A stretch of DNA of 64,000 bases, from assembly GCA_014925825.1 (NCBI GenBank), contig JACGCK010000037.1:1-64000 (forward strand), given 5' to 3'. Of the stretch, positions 48,624-60,176 are shown one piece after another. The notes beneath the pieces were generated by a model, which searched no databases, was not told where the DNA came from, and saw only the letters and a list, made by a program, of their open reading frames with translations. This DNA comes from Pholiota molesta. Lineage: Eukaryota; Basidiomycota; Agaricomycetes; Agaricales; Strophariaceae. A program made the translations under genes and the position numbers. Position 1 is the first letter of the stretch. Each line of letters opens with the position of its first letter.

Positions 48624-49306
48624 ATGGTGCGTTTGCCATCTACACTACATGGAGGCCGAAATGCTGACCGTTCGGATTTAGGGTCGCGTTCGTACCAAAA
48701 CCACCAAGAGGGCCTCCCGTGTCCTGATCGAAAAATAGTGAGTGAGCGATCCGAGGAATGGCGCTGGATGGGCACATGCTGAACATTGTTCGCCAGCTAC
48801 CCCCGCTTGACCCTCGACTTCCACACCAACAAGCGTATCATCGATGAAGTCGTGCGTACCCGGCCTCTGAAGCACCACATCGCAACTTGCTTACTTATTT
48901 CTGTGAATATGTAACAGGCTGTCGTCCCCTCCAAGCGGCTGCGCAACAAGATCTCGGGCTTCACGACCCATCTGATGAAGCGCATCCAGCGCGGCCCCGT
49001 CCGCGGCATCTCCTTCAAGCTCCAGGAGGAGGAGCGCGAGCGCAAGGACAACTACGTCCCCGAGGTCTCCGCCCTCGACACATCCGCGACCGGCCTCGAG
49101 GTGGACCCCGATACCAAGGTGCGTCGTGCACACACTTGACAGACAAAGTACATTGCATGCTTAACACCCTGTAATTTACACAGGCGCTCCTGGAATCCCT
49201 CAACTTCGACTCCATCCAGGTCAACGTCATCACCCCCGTGCTCGCGGTCCCCGAGCGCGGCCAGCGCCGCGAGCGCAGGGCCGTCCCCGGCGCTGGCCGG
49301 TCATGA
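48624..49306 (+). CDS. RPS17: Small-subunit ribosomal protein eS17 (intact copy)
   Basis: Five exons, 48624-48626, 48682-48737, 48797-48851, 48918-49118 and 49184-49306, join to 145 aa. Exon 1 is just the ATG. The protein reads [70 protein letters not shown] and [16 protein letters not shown]. This fits eS17 of the 40S subunit in length and content. It is the only complete copy here; decayed copies lie at 4199-4800 and 8629-9236. A copy of the array membrane-protein gene lies convergently downstream. Confidence 0.95.
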
Positions 49307-50307
49307 GTCGTTCGTTCGCCGTCGTTGGATCATTGCTTCCCATGTCGATCGCACCTGAGATACGCTAGACGGGAGGAGGCGTGGGGTGGTCCACTTATGG
49401 TTTTGATATGCACTCCTATGCCGCGCCATGTATTCATCTCCCACCTTTTGCATGCATTTTTAAAACCTAAAAGCAATGGTGTTTTCCTTTTCCCTCTCGT
49501 CTCTCTGGTTGGGAAGTGGCGAGGTCTGCACTGCGTGAAGGTTTGTTTACCGCCAGATGTTTTCACCTTGCGGCAGGCAGGACCTTGAATACGATTCGAT
49601 TGAAAATCCATCGTACCAAGTCTGGTCGGGGCGTTGCCTGAGGTTCACTTTCTACGTGAAGGTCTGTTCACCGCCCAAGGCACTTCCGCCTGTGACAGGA
49701 CCTTGAATACGATGGTCGACAATGGTCCAGGCGGCTCTAGCTGACACTCCCCCAAACTCAGTGGGCCGTTGACGCCCATACGATGGAATTATGCAAACAG
49801 CACCGGGCGCAAGGGTGTTCGTCACTGCGCCCAGAGAGCTCTTCTGTGCCGCCCTAGCATCCATCTGGTTGTCGGTTGCGCACCGCGTTCGCTCGCTGAC
49901 GCGCGCGCGATGGCGACCGCAGGTTATTGGGCTGCGTATCGTGAATGGAGCGCGGTGCGTTGACGCTACCGACGCACGCATGCACGCCATGTACCCTTGA
50001 GCTGAGAGAGGTGGACGGTTGCGTCGCCTGCCTGATTGCTGAATGTTCTCGATTTAGGGTTATTTTCGGGCATGGCACAATCCCGCCATGCCATACATTT
50101 CATCGCGGAGCGACTTTGGTCTGATGCTTTGCCTGGAAGGTTTACGCCCGCCGCGCGCTGGGCGCTATTTCTGGAATATTGCTCAGCAATTGCTCGCTAC
50201 GTAGCCATGCAACCAGATGAGGATATATTAGAACAAATACAAATTACAATCAAAGCATCATCAGAAACAAGGTATCGGCTGTGGACTACTCGTATGTAAA
50301 AGAATGT
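49307..50307. other. Spacer between eS17 and membrane-protein copy 6
   Basis: 49307-49480 matches, inverted, the DNA next to eS17 pseudogene 2 (8400-8628). About 49970-50150 resembles the R3 remnants after copies 3 and 5. No intact gene. Confidence 0.5.
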
Positions 50308-51862
50308 CTATAAGTGGGGAATGAATGTAGTCCATTCGATGGTTTGGAGGGCGCCAGGAGGCAGTGAGCGAAGGGCAGTAAGGGAGAGCGTAAGGAGTAT
50401 GATGCGCGCGATTGGGTAGAGAATGCCCCCAACTATGGCGAGAACAACAAAGACATACGTTAAAGATTCTTGGTCGAAGATGTTGCATAATGGTACGATT
50501 CCCATCAATACGGGTTCTGCGGTTATGATGATTGCAGAAACCCGCCAAAGCCACATTTCTTGATGCGATGAGAAATGAAGAAACCAGCTGGGGATCAGAT
50601 GCACAGACCCAAAGAGGGCGCCAATTGCCGCAGTGGCATATATTAGTGCTTCGAGCTCACTGGCCTCTGCTGCGTGAAACATTCCTACACGCATCTTTGT
50701 CACTGTATTATCACCGAGCATCTTCGCCAGCAGGTGAGCAAGAGCATGAAATATTCGGGAACGTAGATGCCATTTGCGTCGTAGCCAACTCTCCTTTTGG
50801 GGCTCGGCCTGTCGTAATAGTGGGTTTGATTCGGTCTCTGTGTCTTCGATTGTGCTATTACCTGCGGTGCTTGATTCAACGATGCTCTCGCTGCGGCTGG
50901 TATTTCGCCGTGGTTTTTTGCTTTCGAGAAATACTGGCCGGCCAACGTTTTGAGGCTTGTCCCACCATGCAATGTAGGTAATTCCATTGAGTATTGCGAA
51001 TCCTAATGTTACGACTTCGAGTTCCGTGACTGGGAGTCGTTGCGACCATCGCGCGACGCATTGCACGACGAACCAGGTTGTTTGCAGGACAATAAGCGTT
51101 TTTGAGATAGCGTCGCCTTTGCTTCGATCTTGGATGTCTTCTTCAGTGATTCTGGGTGGATCGATTACCTCTTGCTGGATGTTCCATATGAGACTTGTGT
51201 TGTCTTCATCAAGCCAGGTACGATCACGAAGCGTCTGAATCGGTCTTCCACTTTCACAGAGCATGAAGCCGCCCATCTGGAGAAAGAATCCATGTGCCAG
51301 CGTCCATTGCGGCCCCTTGCCTTCTTTCAATGGTGGCGGTAAAGGAAAATCTTGAAAGACTCCACAGATGGTAGCAAAGATATTTGAAACCATGCTTTGA
51401 ACTTTTCCACAAGAGTATTTTTTCCAGAATCAAGTGTTATATCATTGATATCTACGACATATAAGTAGTGGTGAGTAAATCATCCTTTTGTACTTCGAAT
51501 ATTCGAAGACCTTTGTTATACTCGTCCATAATTTCTTTCGCAGCCAAACGCTGTTTCATTGCCCACAAGGTCATCAACTCCGGCGCCAACAAAGCGCATA
51601 TCGTCGTTATCACCTGACGCTTGAAGCAAGTCCACTTAGAATCCGTTACGGCAGGGATATTCGGGTGGATGGCGGACCAGGTGCACGCGAAGATCGTGGC
51701 CAAGCAGCTGATGACGATGTCGTTGACAGTGCGCTGGCCGAAGTGGGACTGGGCGTCGCGGAGAGCGAGCGCAGGAAATGGATCCGGGGGTTCTGATGGC
51801 GAAGCGAGAGGGACGCCACGAAGGGTGCGAATTAACGCGAAGATGAGAAGGATGATCAGCAT
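50308..51862 (-). CDS. Multi-pass membrane protein, inverted copy 6 (subtype B)
   Basis: Exon 1 is 51862-51511 (MLIILLIFALIRTLRG, CTWSAIHPNIP, VTDSKW). Using the acceptor shared by the other copies (exon 2 from 51451), the frame is lost after about 20 codons because one base is missing near 51390 (TGGTTTCAA-ATATC). From 51393 the frame is open to the stop at 50308 with all family motifs (LAHGFFLQMGGF, WWDKPQNVGRPVFLE, IPHL end). A downstream AG (gaaaag, about 51404) would restore frame and give a slightly shorter protein, but it lacks a good acceptor context. Either a young pseudogene or a working copy with a shifted acceptor. Confidence 0.6.
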
Positions 51863-53619
51863 GTCGGCAGGGAGTCTCGTCGAAGCGTTGACAGTGGATA
51901 CGTATAACGGGAGAAAAACTTTGGAAATGGGTGGAATAGCCCTTCAGCGCACTCTAGTTATATTGTTGTCGAATTCACCAAGTACTCGTTATCAACCAAC
52001 TGAAGGTGGTGAAATCGTATGTCCGACCCAGGGATCGTCCGACGCAGCAGCTCAAATTCGGTGCCTGTCTCTCATAAATTAAAGCCTCATGTGCGTGAAC
52101 ACTGAACATGCCACATGACAGCTGTTGATACGACGTACGTTCGGTCCATGGGCGTCTCTCCTTACAACCTACATGTGTTTCTAATCCTTCTAAGAATATA
52201 CATTGACGCCGAGGCAGCTTATTTTCTGGTATATAAAAATTCTGGTTCCGTTATGAGTAATGGAATATTCTACGTTATCGAGTTTAGTGGTCATGCGGCT
52301 CGTATGGAAAAATACTGGCGTATTTTGCGATAGCACGGCGGCTATTAATAGCTAACACATGCTCGCCTCGAGGGCGCCTATCTATATTACCTACTACGCG
52401 AGCCTGTCGTTCAATCGTTTTCTTTTACTCCAGGCCTCTCCGACATGTTTCGCTACCTGTATTTGCTTCATATCCCCGTGTTTACCACTATTTCATATCC
52501 GAATCCGAACAGGCAGCGATGTATTATCTGGTCGAAATCAAGTCTGCGTTAGATAGATCTTGTAGAATATGTTACATTGAAAGCGAGGATGTCTATCCGT
52601 GCATGGTTTTTCGGTATTGGGTAGATTCTCGACCTGGCCTGCATCCACTCTGCATAATCGTGTAGGAGGGAACATCACATAGTATCACATAGCAGGAGCC
52701 ACCCCGCGGAGAACAAGTGCGACAGCGTGAGCATCCTGTGTGCTAACACGCTGGCTAAGCTCTGCACGTGGGCTTCGTGGTTTCGAGTTGTCTGCGGAAA
52801 TGGGATTCGAAGGAGCAAGATACATCGGGGAGTGGGCGATGCTCGGTGGATGGGGTGGCTGAGAATTTGTCCCTGCGAACTGCGCGAGGGCAAAGAAGAA
52901 CAACGCAAGATTGTGGACTGAAGGCGCGAGGTCAGGGATAAGGCCAACGATAGTGCGAGGCTTCATCGTAAGTTGTACTGGATAACTGATAAACGTCATC
53001 ACAGGCATAACCTCGTTGCCATGTCATTTCTGCCTGTCTTTGCTCCTCATTCAACATGTAAACGATGTACGCTCTCGCGGGGATCTGGGGAGATTTCCGC
53101 GCCCTGACCGTCACTCGTTAGGCGCTGGGCGATAGCGAATGTTTAGTAACTTGCTACGCAGCCTCAGAATCAAATGAAGATGGTGTTTCATCGTGATTGT
53201 CTAAACTTTGTACCAAATATGCAACTACTTGTATGTAGCAGAGACAGAGGATATTCAATTGGGAAATGAGATCAGCCGATTCCACGATTTCGAGAACAGC
53301 GGGTAGCAGGGGGCAGAGGGAAGCAAGGGAGAGTTCAAGGATACGGAGTAAATCTCGATGCCCTGGAGTGAAACAAACACAGTTGGAATTGTGAGGCTTA
53401 TGGCATGGTGATAAGACCCCGACCAACGCGCCACAGGACGGAGGATGGGGTATGTGGTCGAGTACCAGAGGTAGCAAAGACGATAATGGGATCATATAAA
53501 ACGTGGTGAGATGGTGATAGCGCAGGGTGACGGTAGGGCGCGGGCTGAATAACAGAAGCCGAGCGGACACTGCACGAGCGCCATCTAAAGCGCTGAAAGG
53601 AAAAGAGGAGCGCCTTCAA
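51863..53619. other. Inverted flank of copy 6 with remnants
   Basis: The first 500 bases correspond to the subtype B 5' flank in inverted orientation (a stretch near 52010-52060 matches 5880-5930 and 20620-20650). 52850-52990 is R4 inverted. A minus-strand frame at 53154-53570 (138 codons) has no recognised motif. Confidence 0.45.
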
Positions 53620-53900
53620 GTTCCCGCGTGTACTCCATGGACGTGTGCTGCTGGGGTCATGGAAGTGCGGTCGGCGGGCGAGCGGGCATGGGTAGGCTGT
53701 GGTTGATCGACGTATTGTGAGAGCGGGCGGGCTATTGACGCCCTCAGGTCATGAAACAGGATGAACGATACTCATGAGGATGGATGGAAGGAGGACATCG
53801 GAATCGGACGCGCTGGCAGCGCCGCGCGACGCATCACGCATGTCACTTGCCGCAGTGTCACGTTACCGTTGCTCTATTACAGTTTCTTCGATTTCAACTT
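53620..53900 (-). repeat. Dispersed repeat R1, inverted copy
   Basis: Read on the minus strand it starts near 53880 with caacggtaacgtgacactg and continues through the part matching 13424-13640, in the same order. Confidence 0.5.
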
Positions 53901-55640
53901 TCTGGCATTTACATCGTTCCCTGAGCCCGAATCACATCCCTTCAAGACGTTCGCTTTTGACAGACCAGCTCGTCATGATATGCTATTCATACTTGGATCA
54001 CACACCCCTCCACCTCCTACTAGGGCCCACTCGACGTAGAGCGTGAATATCTGAATCACTGCGCGCTCACGCATGGTCATTTTTGGACCACTTGGCTCGT
54101 CCACAAATCCAGGATGGGTGCAGGCTACAACCCCGCGCACACTCTACGGTCATAAACGATTGGTACCTCGAAAGTATAAGGATGGGAGGAAAGTTGTTGT
54201 CAGGAATAGGCATGAGCATAGTCTCCATTCAGCCTCCATAGCACCTCCGCGCCATTATCCATGGCCTTGGATATCGACAAATTTTCTTCGCTAGTCCTTC
54301 GCTCGTCTCAAATCAAATCAATTTTGTCACTACCTGGACTGCCCCGTCTCTATCAATAAATCCACTCTCGTCTCCGATACAGCCGTTCCCTTGCGCCTCG
54401 TGTCGCTGCTCCGCCTCCCGAAGAAGCACGTCCTCCGCGTTTTGGAGTTAATGGATGCGATCGTTTGCCTACTCTGAGTGTAGGCGGAGGTCGGTTCCCT
54501 CACACTGTCGCTTGGATATAACCTTAGCTTCCGTCTTCTAGCCTGATGCGATGCGAGCTTCAAGGCGAAATATCAGATTACACTCATAGCGGACGGCTTG
54601 TACAGTGGTCGATGCGATAGAGGAGTTGAAGAAGGCTACAAGGCGGACGGTGGATATAATACGGAACGGAACTGACGGATGAGGGAAATGGACGGTAGCC
54701 GAAGGTGGATTGAGGATGAGATAGCGTGACGGTGCAGGAGTGGGTAGGCCCATTAACACATTCAAACATTCTCCGGCCTTGTCGACACGACGCTTATTCC
54801 CCGCGTTACTTCGTCGCATGAGTCACCTCTCGCTTGCTATCTCCTCGCGTTTTTGCAGCGTTCTTCGCTCCTATCAGAATTTCCCATGTCGTTCCCGTAT
54901 ACTCTACGTTGCGAGTCTTGCGCGTTCTTTAATCTGCTTCCCATCTTTCCATGCTGGCGACGCCATCTCGGTGAACGTGTCGATCGACCCTCTGGCTCTT
55001 GGACGGTACATCCAACAACGACCGCGGTGTCTGGGATGTACGAGTGGGCTCCATGCGCTGGTCGACTTCGTGATGCGGGCCTTCCTGTGGACGGTGGACG
55101 AAAGAGAAGACGGAGTGGACGGGGTGACGGATAGGTAGAAGTGAGGAAGAGGGAAGCGGTAGGGATGGACGGGGTGGGCGGAGAGGGCTTGGCTAGGTTG
55201 TGCTGGGTGGATGTAGCACGGTGGGCGGCATAAGCAGAGGTGATCGTACGAGGACCCAAGGCATTCCGGCGGTGGTGTGCGATGTGATCAATTCTTCCGA
55301 CGATGTCCAGGATACCCGTTGAACAGCGCTCACAACGTCATGGCTTCATGCATTGCTCTTCTTCGCCATTCCGCGCCGCATCCAGGTGCGCCTCTACAAT
55401 CTGACAACCCCCAAACTGCTCATGGGCCTGAAATTTTCCTTGATACTTTGTGCCAAGAGCCTCGAGGAGAATATATGCACTACCTACACGTACTTACTCA
55501 TCCCTGGTACCTCGTCAAATCGAGCTTCACGGCATTCGCTCATCGTCGCTGTTCATTGCTTGTTGGAGTCTCTACCTTCTCCCAATGACAGGGCGGATCG
55601 CATGGTGGATATGGGTTGGGATGAGTATTAACTTACAGAA
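53901..55640. other. Degenerate block matching 12-13.4 kb and 17.8-19 kb
   Basis: 54070-54300 shares a stretch with 18200-18260 (inverted), and 55353-55590 carries the GPEIFLD fragment also seen in 12129-13016. These are relatives of the array spacers in opposite orientation. No intact gene is seen. Confidence 0.45.
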
Positions 55641-55805
55641 TAGGTTGCCCTTGAAGATGACTCGGTGCATAGTGCTTGAATGAAAGTGATTGCATAAGAT
55701 TATGTACCACTCGGTTGACATACTTAGATATTCAAATAAAAATCTCCATATATCTACGCAAGTTAGAACATGGCTGACTTTTTCATTTGCCCGACTCGAA
55801 GCTGA

Positions 55806-58126
55806 TCAAAAAGTTTGAGTGGGCAACGCATTATATGTTGGGCAGAGATCATCCCAGGCCGCTAGAGTTGACGATTGATACATCAGAATACACACACAAG
55901 GCAACAGATGCAGCAAGATACATACAGGGAGGATCCATTGTCGCCGTCGTATTGACATCCTCAGCCATTACGACCGCGAGGCCGCTATATTCGAAGGAAA
56001 GTTCAAGTTATGCAAGTCAAAAGCCGCGCGATAACTCACGTATTAAGATGCCAATCAATGTGGCTAAGGATAGGTGGTTAAACAAGTAGAATATATCGCG
56101 GAAATCAATGAAATACGAACCAGTGCAAAATCCATGGACCAGCATTGTCCGTTGTGAACCGAATCGTCGTGTTATCGCCAGCCACACCAATACTGACGAC
56201 ATCACGTTGAACGGGATCGACGTAGTTATAGACAGTGCTTCCCGCACTTCGGACAACCGAAAATGCATGCTAAAATACGAATAGTTACAGTATAATTACC
56301 CAAAGATTGAGTAGAACTTACGCCGTGAAGATGAATAGGATGCTAAGGATTTTTTTCGTCAGCATATGTAAGGGATTACAGAATCCAGCGCGCTTACAGG
56401 ACTACCGACCGATCCTCCTGGCATAGAGATTTCAATGACTTTATTAGGTGGTAGAACATAGACTGAGCCACTGGGAAGCAAATCCGTCGCCGTCTTTGCG
56501 CCACTCATGATTTGAAGAAGAACAGGAACCGAAGGAGGAACGAAGGAAGCGTTGTTGACCGTGAACAACAGAGTCGTCGAATCGAATTCGATGTCCAAAT
56601 TGATGTTAACATCGGCGGCACCAACGGCGGCCACTCCAGGGGCAGCAGCATTGGTCAAGGGATGGAGGTTTGTCTCGACCATGGGGTTTGAGGCGGTGGA
56701 ATTGGTCGTGGGGTCAGCATCTGCAGCACCAAAGTATTGCAGGATTGCTGAATTGATCCCACCGTCAAAATCTGTGTTACCAGCACTAGGATTTGCACGG
56801 ATCCAGTAGTTGTCGATAGCTTCAGTGGTGTTTAAAACGAACGAATACCTCTGGCCAGCATAGATTTCGATAGAATCGACGACGAGGGGTTGAGTGTTGA
56901 TACCGTCGACCTCGATGATAGTCTTAAGTAAAGAGTGGCCCTGTCAGACCACATAGAATTTACAACTGAAGAATTACGCACAAAAGAATGTCCGTCAATT
57001 GAAAAGTTGAAGTAGGGATCACAAGAAAGAGACACCAAGCGGAATCGATAGCGTTTGTTCGGAAGGACTGTGATCACTGTGAGCGGCACCGTTGGTCCGC
57101 CGACATATCGGCCAATGCCGTTGATCAAGGTCGCGTCCGCCGTTGGTACAGCACCTAACGAGGGCGCTACGGTATGGTACCTACAGTTATGAAGGTAAGT
57201 TACGAATTCATATGACGAAAAGGGTCTCACTTACCAGTCAGCCAGTGTAATGACGGTGGTGTCTATGGTAGGAAAAGGAGGCAAGCATTAGCACTTGTGC
57301 ATTGATCCAGAGAGACAGCGCTAATTGTATTACTTACCATCGTCATAATCATACCTAAAGAGAATATTAGATAGAAACCAATATAAACGGTGCGATTACT
57401 TACAGGCTTCGGTTGGGGTCATCATTGTCATAGATGACCAAAGGACCTCGGAGGCCGTCGCAGTATTGTGTCGCTGTGGGAAAGCACTGTAGTGAGATTT
57501 CGAATGGCCATAGAGGAGAAACAGCTTACAGTGATGAGAGTGGTACCAGAATGTGCCCGCCTGATCCGGGACGCTGAACTGGTACAAGAAAGAATGGCCG
57601 GGCGAGATAGGGCATTGGTTGACGCCCACAGGACCGTCAGCCCAGTTGGTACCTTCTTGGAACAGACCATGCCAATGCTGTGTATATATTGAGCGAGCGT
57701 GGTCAAATGCAAATAGTATCGTCTGAGTGGGACGACGATAACTGTATGAAAGACGTACAATACTTGTGCTTGTCAACATGGTGGTATCAGTGAGCTCGTC
57801 GATGACATTCAAACCGAATGTGTCTCCCTAACGTGGGGTTCGGTGAGTCTCCATTGGACAATGTAAAGGCGAGCATACCTTGAAGCCAGTAATTAGTGGT
57901 CCCGGAAAGGTGACATTATCTGCAGTCGGCCCAGCTAGTACGGTTCTAGATGCAAGGTGCAGCATTAGATATAAGAATCATGCCGCCCTGAATAAGAAAC
58001 TTACGAGCGATTGTAGCCATCGGGAAGAATATACTTGTTCTCGATATAAAGATTGGAGCTGGGTCCTATAGCGCCATAAACGCCCACAACGATAGAAATG
58101 CTGACGAGCAGTGTGAGGGAATGCAT
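55806..58126 (-). CDS. Laccase (multicopper oxidase)
   Basis: A multi-exon minus-strand gene, start at 58126 and stop at 55806-55808. The signal peptide is [19 protein letters not shown]. The four copper-binding motifs are present: [43 protein letters not shown] and [22 protein letters not shown] comes from a 21-nt exon, and the motif HCH is itself formed across a splice. The end reads [17 protein letters not shown], typical of basidiomycete laccases, and several N-glycosylation sequons are visible. It oxidises phenols outside the cell with reduction of oxygen to water, in lignin breakdown or pigment and detoxification roles. A TATA box lies 62 bases upstream. It is head-to-head with a small secreted protein gene. 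Confidence 0.93.
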
Positions 58127-58188
58127 GATTCTTCTGGGGGTACCGAATATTAGAGTTAGTTTGAATACTGTGTCGTCTTCATGGCTCC

Positions 58189-58197
58189 CTTTATATA
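58189..58197 (-). promoter_or_regulatory. TATA box of laccase
   Basis: Minus-strand tatataaag, 62 bases before the laccase ATG. Confidence 0.7.
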
Positions 58198-58428
58198 CTG
58201 TAAAGGGTCTGTCACCGGTGTTACAGCACTGCATTTTTTTATTCCGGTGTTCTTTCTGCGGACCCAAAATTAGCAGAGAGCTTCGCGTTACGATCATATT
58301 TTACAAAATATTAAATACTGAGAACCCTTTGGCTCCATGAAGCTTCGATTGTTCTGATGAATAGTTGGCTTGCGATGACACGGAAGCTGCTTCTTCTGGT
58401 TTCAGCGCCCAGGCCATCCGTCCGAAGT

Positions 58429-58435
58429 TGCGCAC
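58429..58435. promoter_or_regulatory. Possible metal-response element
   Basis: tgcgcac fits the consensus TGCRCNC reported for fungal laccase promoters. A single 7-base match can occur by chance. It sits between the two divergent TATA boxes. Confidence 0.35.
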
Positions 58436-58518
58436 ATTTTAATTTGAGAGTCTCAAATGGACAAGTTAAGATTCATGTGCGACTCACCAATTAGGCATGG
58501 CCGCCCATGAGTGTAGGT

Positions 58519-58526
58519 TATAAAAG
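58519..58526 (+). promoter_or_regulatory. TATA box of small secreted protein gene
   Basis: tataaaag lies 57 bases before the ATG at 58576, and a CCAAT box sits at 58487-58491. Both support the short gene called downstream. Confidence 0.65.
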
Positions 58527-58575
58527 AGGACCGAATCCTAGAACGATAAAGTACACTTCCCTTCTGACTACCACT

Positions 58576-58915
58576 ATGCAGTTCAAAGTCCTCATTTTTC
58601 TCTCAACTCAAATTGTGGCTATCTTAGCGGTCAGTATCCTCGCCGAGAAATGACAATGCTTGCACATACTGATTCAGTCTTAGTCGGTGGGCAGAGATAA
58701 TTCTGTCCATACTCGTATAGCGAAGAAGATCTATCACACCGTTATTAACGAGTCTCCGTTTCTCGTTGATAGAACCTCTACGGTTGCTTGGACGTGAGTA
58801 GAGCCTCGACGGTATCACGTTAGCCATTACTTATGTCACCCATGATAGCGAGAGTGCAAGTATCACCGATACCTCCTTGCCCACCACTGCCCCAACTCCC
58901 ACGATAGGATATTAA
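58576..58915 (+). CDS. Small secreted protein, 76 aa
   Basis: Three exons, 58576-58629, 58684-58793 and 58849-58915, join in frame to 76 aa with introns of 54 and 55 bp carrying GT and AG ends (donors GTCAGT and GTGAGT). The first exon is a complete signal peptide of 18 residues (MQFKVLIFLSTQIVAILA). The mature part has a basic stretch (RDNSVHTRIAKKIYHTV), then a Ser/Thr/Pro-rich tail (SITDTSLPTTAPTPTIGY) that could be O-glycosylated. There is no Cys and no CAAX end, so it is not a mating pheromone. No family is recognised. The TATA and CCAAT boxes and the 449-bp region shared with laccase suggest it may be co-expressed with the laccase. Confidence 0.65.
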
Positions 58916-60170
58916 TCGAGGGAAAATGACGTCCCGTAAGTACGCTAGCTTACTCGTCTTGAAGAAGATGGCTGAACTACTTACTCAATTGTAGGCGACT
59001 ACAGCCAATTTAGCTCAAGTCCATCAAGCGCGCGCGTTGTCTATTTTTAGTACATGCTTCGAGATATGTAGTACTCAGGAGTGTAATCTGATTATGGAAT
59101 ATTGCCATATACAACAAAAACAAAATTGCCAATAAGATACCGATCAACGATGGTTTTACAATAGACTTATTGGAGAACGAAAACTCTGTATTCGTCTTCT
59201 ATTCTAGATTGCGAGAATTGTACTCTAAGGCAACTCTAGAGGGGCCAAATACCCGCGTCCGAAGGATCGCTGAGTTGTGCGCTGTTGCGCAAGCGCTAAA
59301 CATCAATACAGATACGGACACGACAGGGAAACACGATAGCGAAGATTGTTATCATGAACAACGGTACACGTATTGGGAAGTAAGTATGCACACCTCGACA
59401 TCAGGACGAAAATAGAGAAAAATGGAGTATTAGTGAAAGGAAGCTGCGGACTTGAGCCTCGATCGCTAACGACACCTTCGGAAGCTTGAAGTTAGGGTAT
59501 AATGAAACTGACAAAAGGACCCCAATGCGGCAAGCCGCACGAAAGCTGTGGAGGCGATGAACACAGGCGCATTCAAATTGATCGACAGCGCCTGACAGCG
59601 CCCAACAGCTGCGGATAATGTCAATGAAGTGCGGTGCATCGCTGTCCGTTGGCTGAATCAGGTTTATGAGGCTTATAGTAGTGAAGAGAGGCTCGGAGAT
59701 TGGCGAATAGCGGATTCAGATTGGCACGTACACCAATATTAGAAACAAAATCGAATTTTCCGTGCTTGAAATTCCCTGATCCACATACAATTAGCCTTAG
59801 GCTCTGACCAGCTCCCGCAGCCCCGACAGTGCGCAGCCGCTGATTTTACGTCGTAAACCCCAATGTCAGACGTGGCTCCATTTTGAACCTAACTGCCTTT
59901 GCCTCTCAGAAAGCTTTGACATTTCAGACAACAAGAACGGACCATTAGAGCCAGTATCCAGAACACGAGATTCTCGCAAGACAACCATGGCGCGCGATTC
60001 GACGATGACTCGATGCGATGGGATAGCGTGGAGGAGAACTGATTTGGGATCTGTGGGAAGGGAGTTGGGTTTGACGCTCAGAACGCCGAAATCGACAAGC
60101 AGCCCCGCCTAACGACCAGTTCTAGCGTATTCTGTACTCGGGAAGATCCCGTCATATCCTCCACTATGTC
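58916..60170. other. Intergenic region
   Basis: A + frame at 59170-59415 (81 codons) is AT-rich without motif. Nothing firm is called. Confidence 0.4.
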
Positions 60171-60176
60171 CACGCG

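Noticed and set aside
58576..58915. Mating pheromone precursor
   Set aside because: The protein has a secretion signal and no C-terminal CAAX motif, and no pheromone receptor gene lies nearby.
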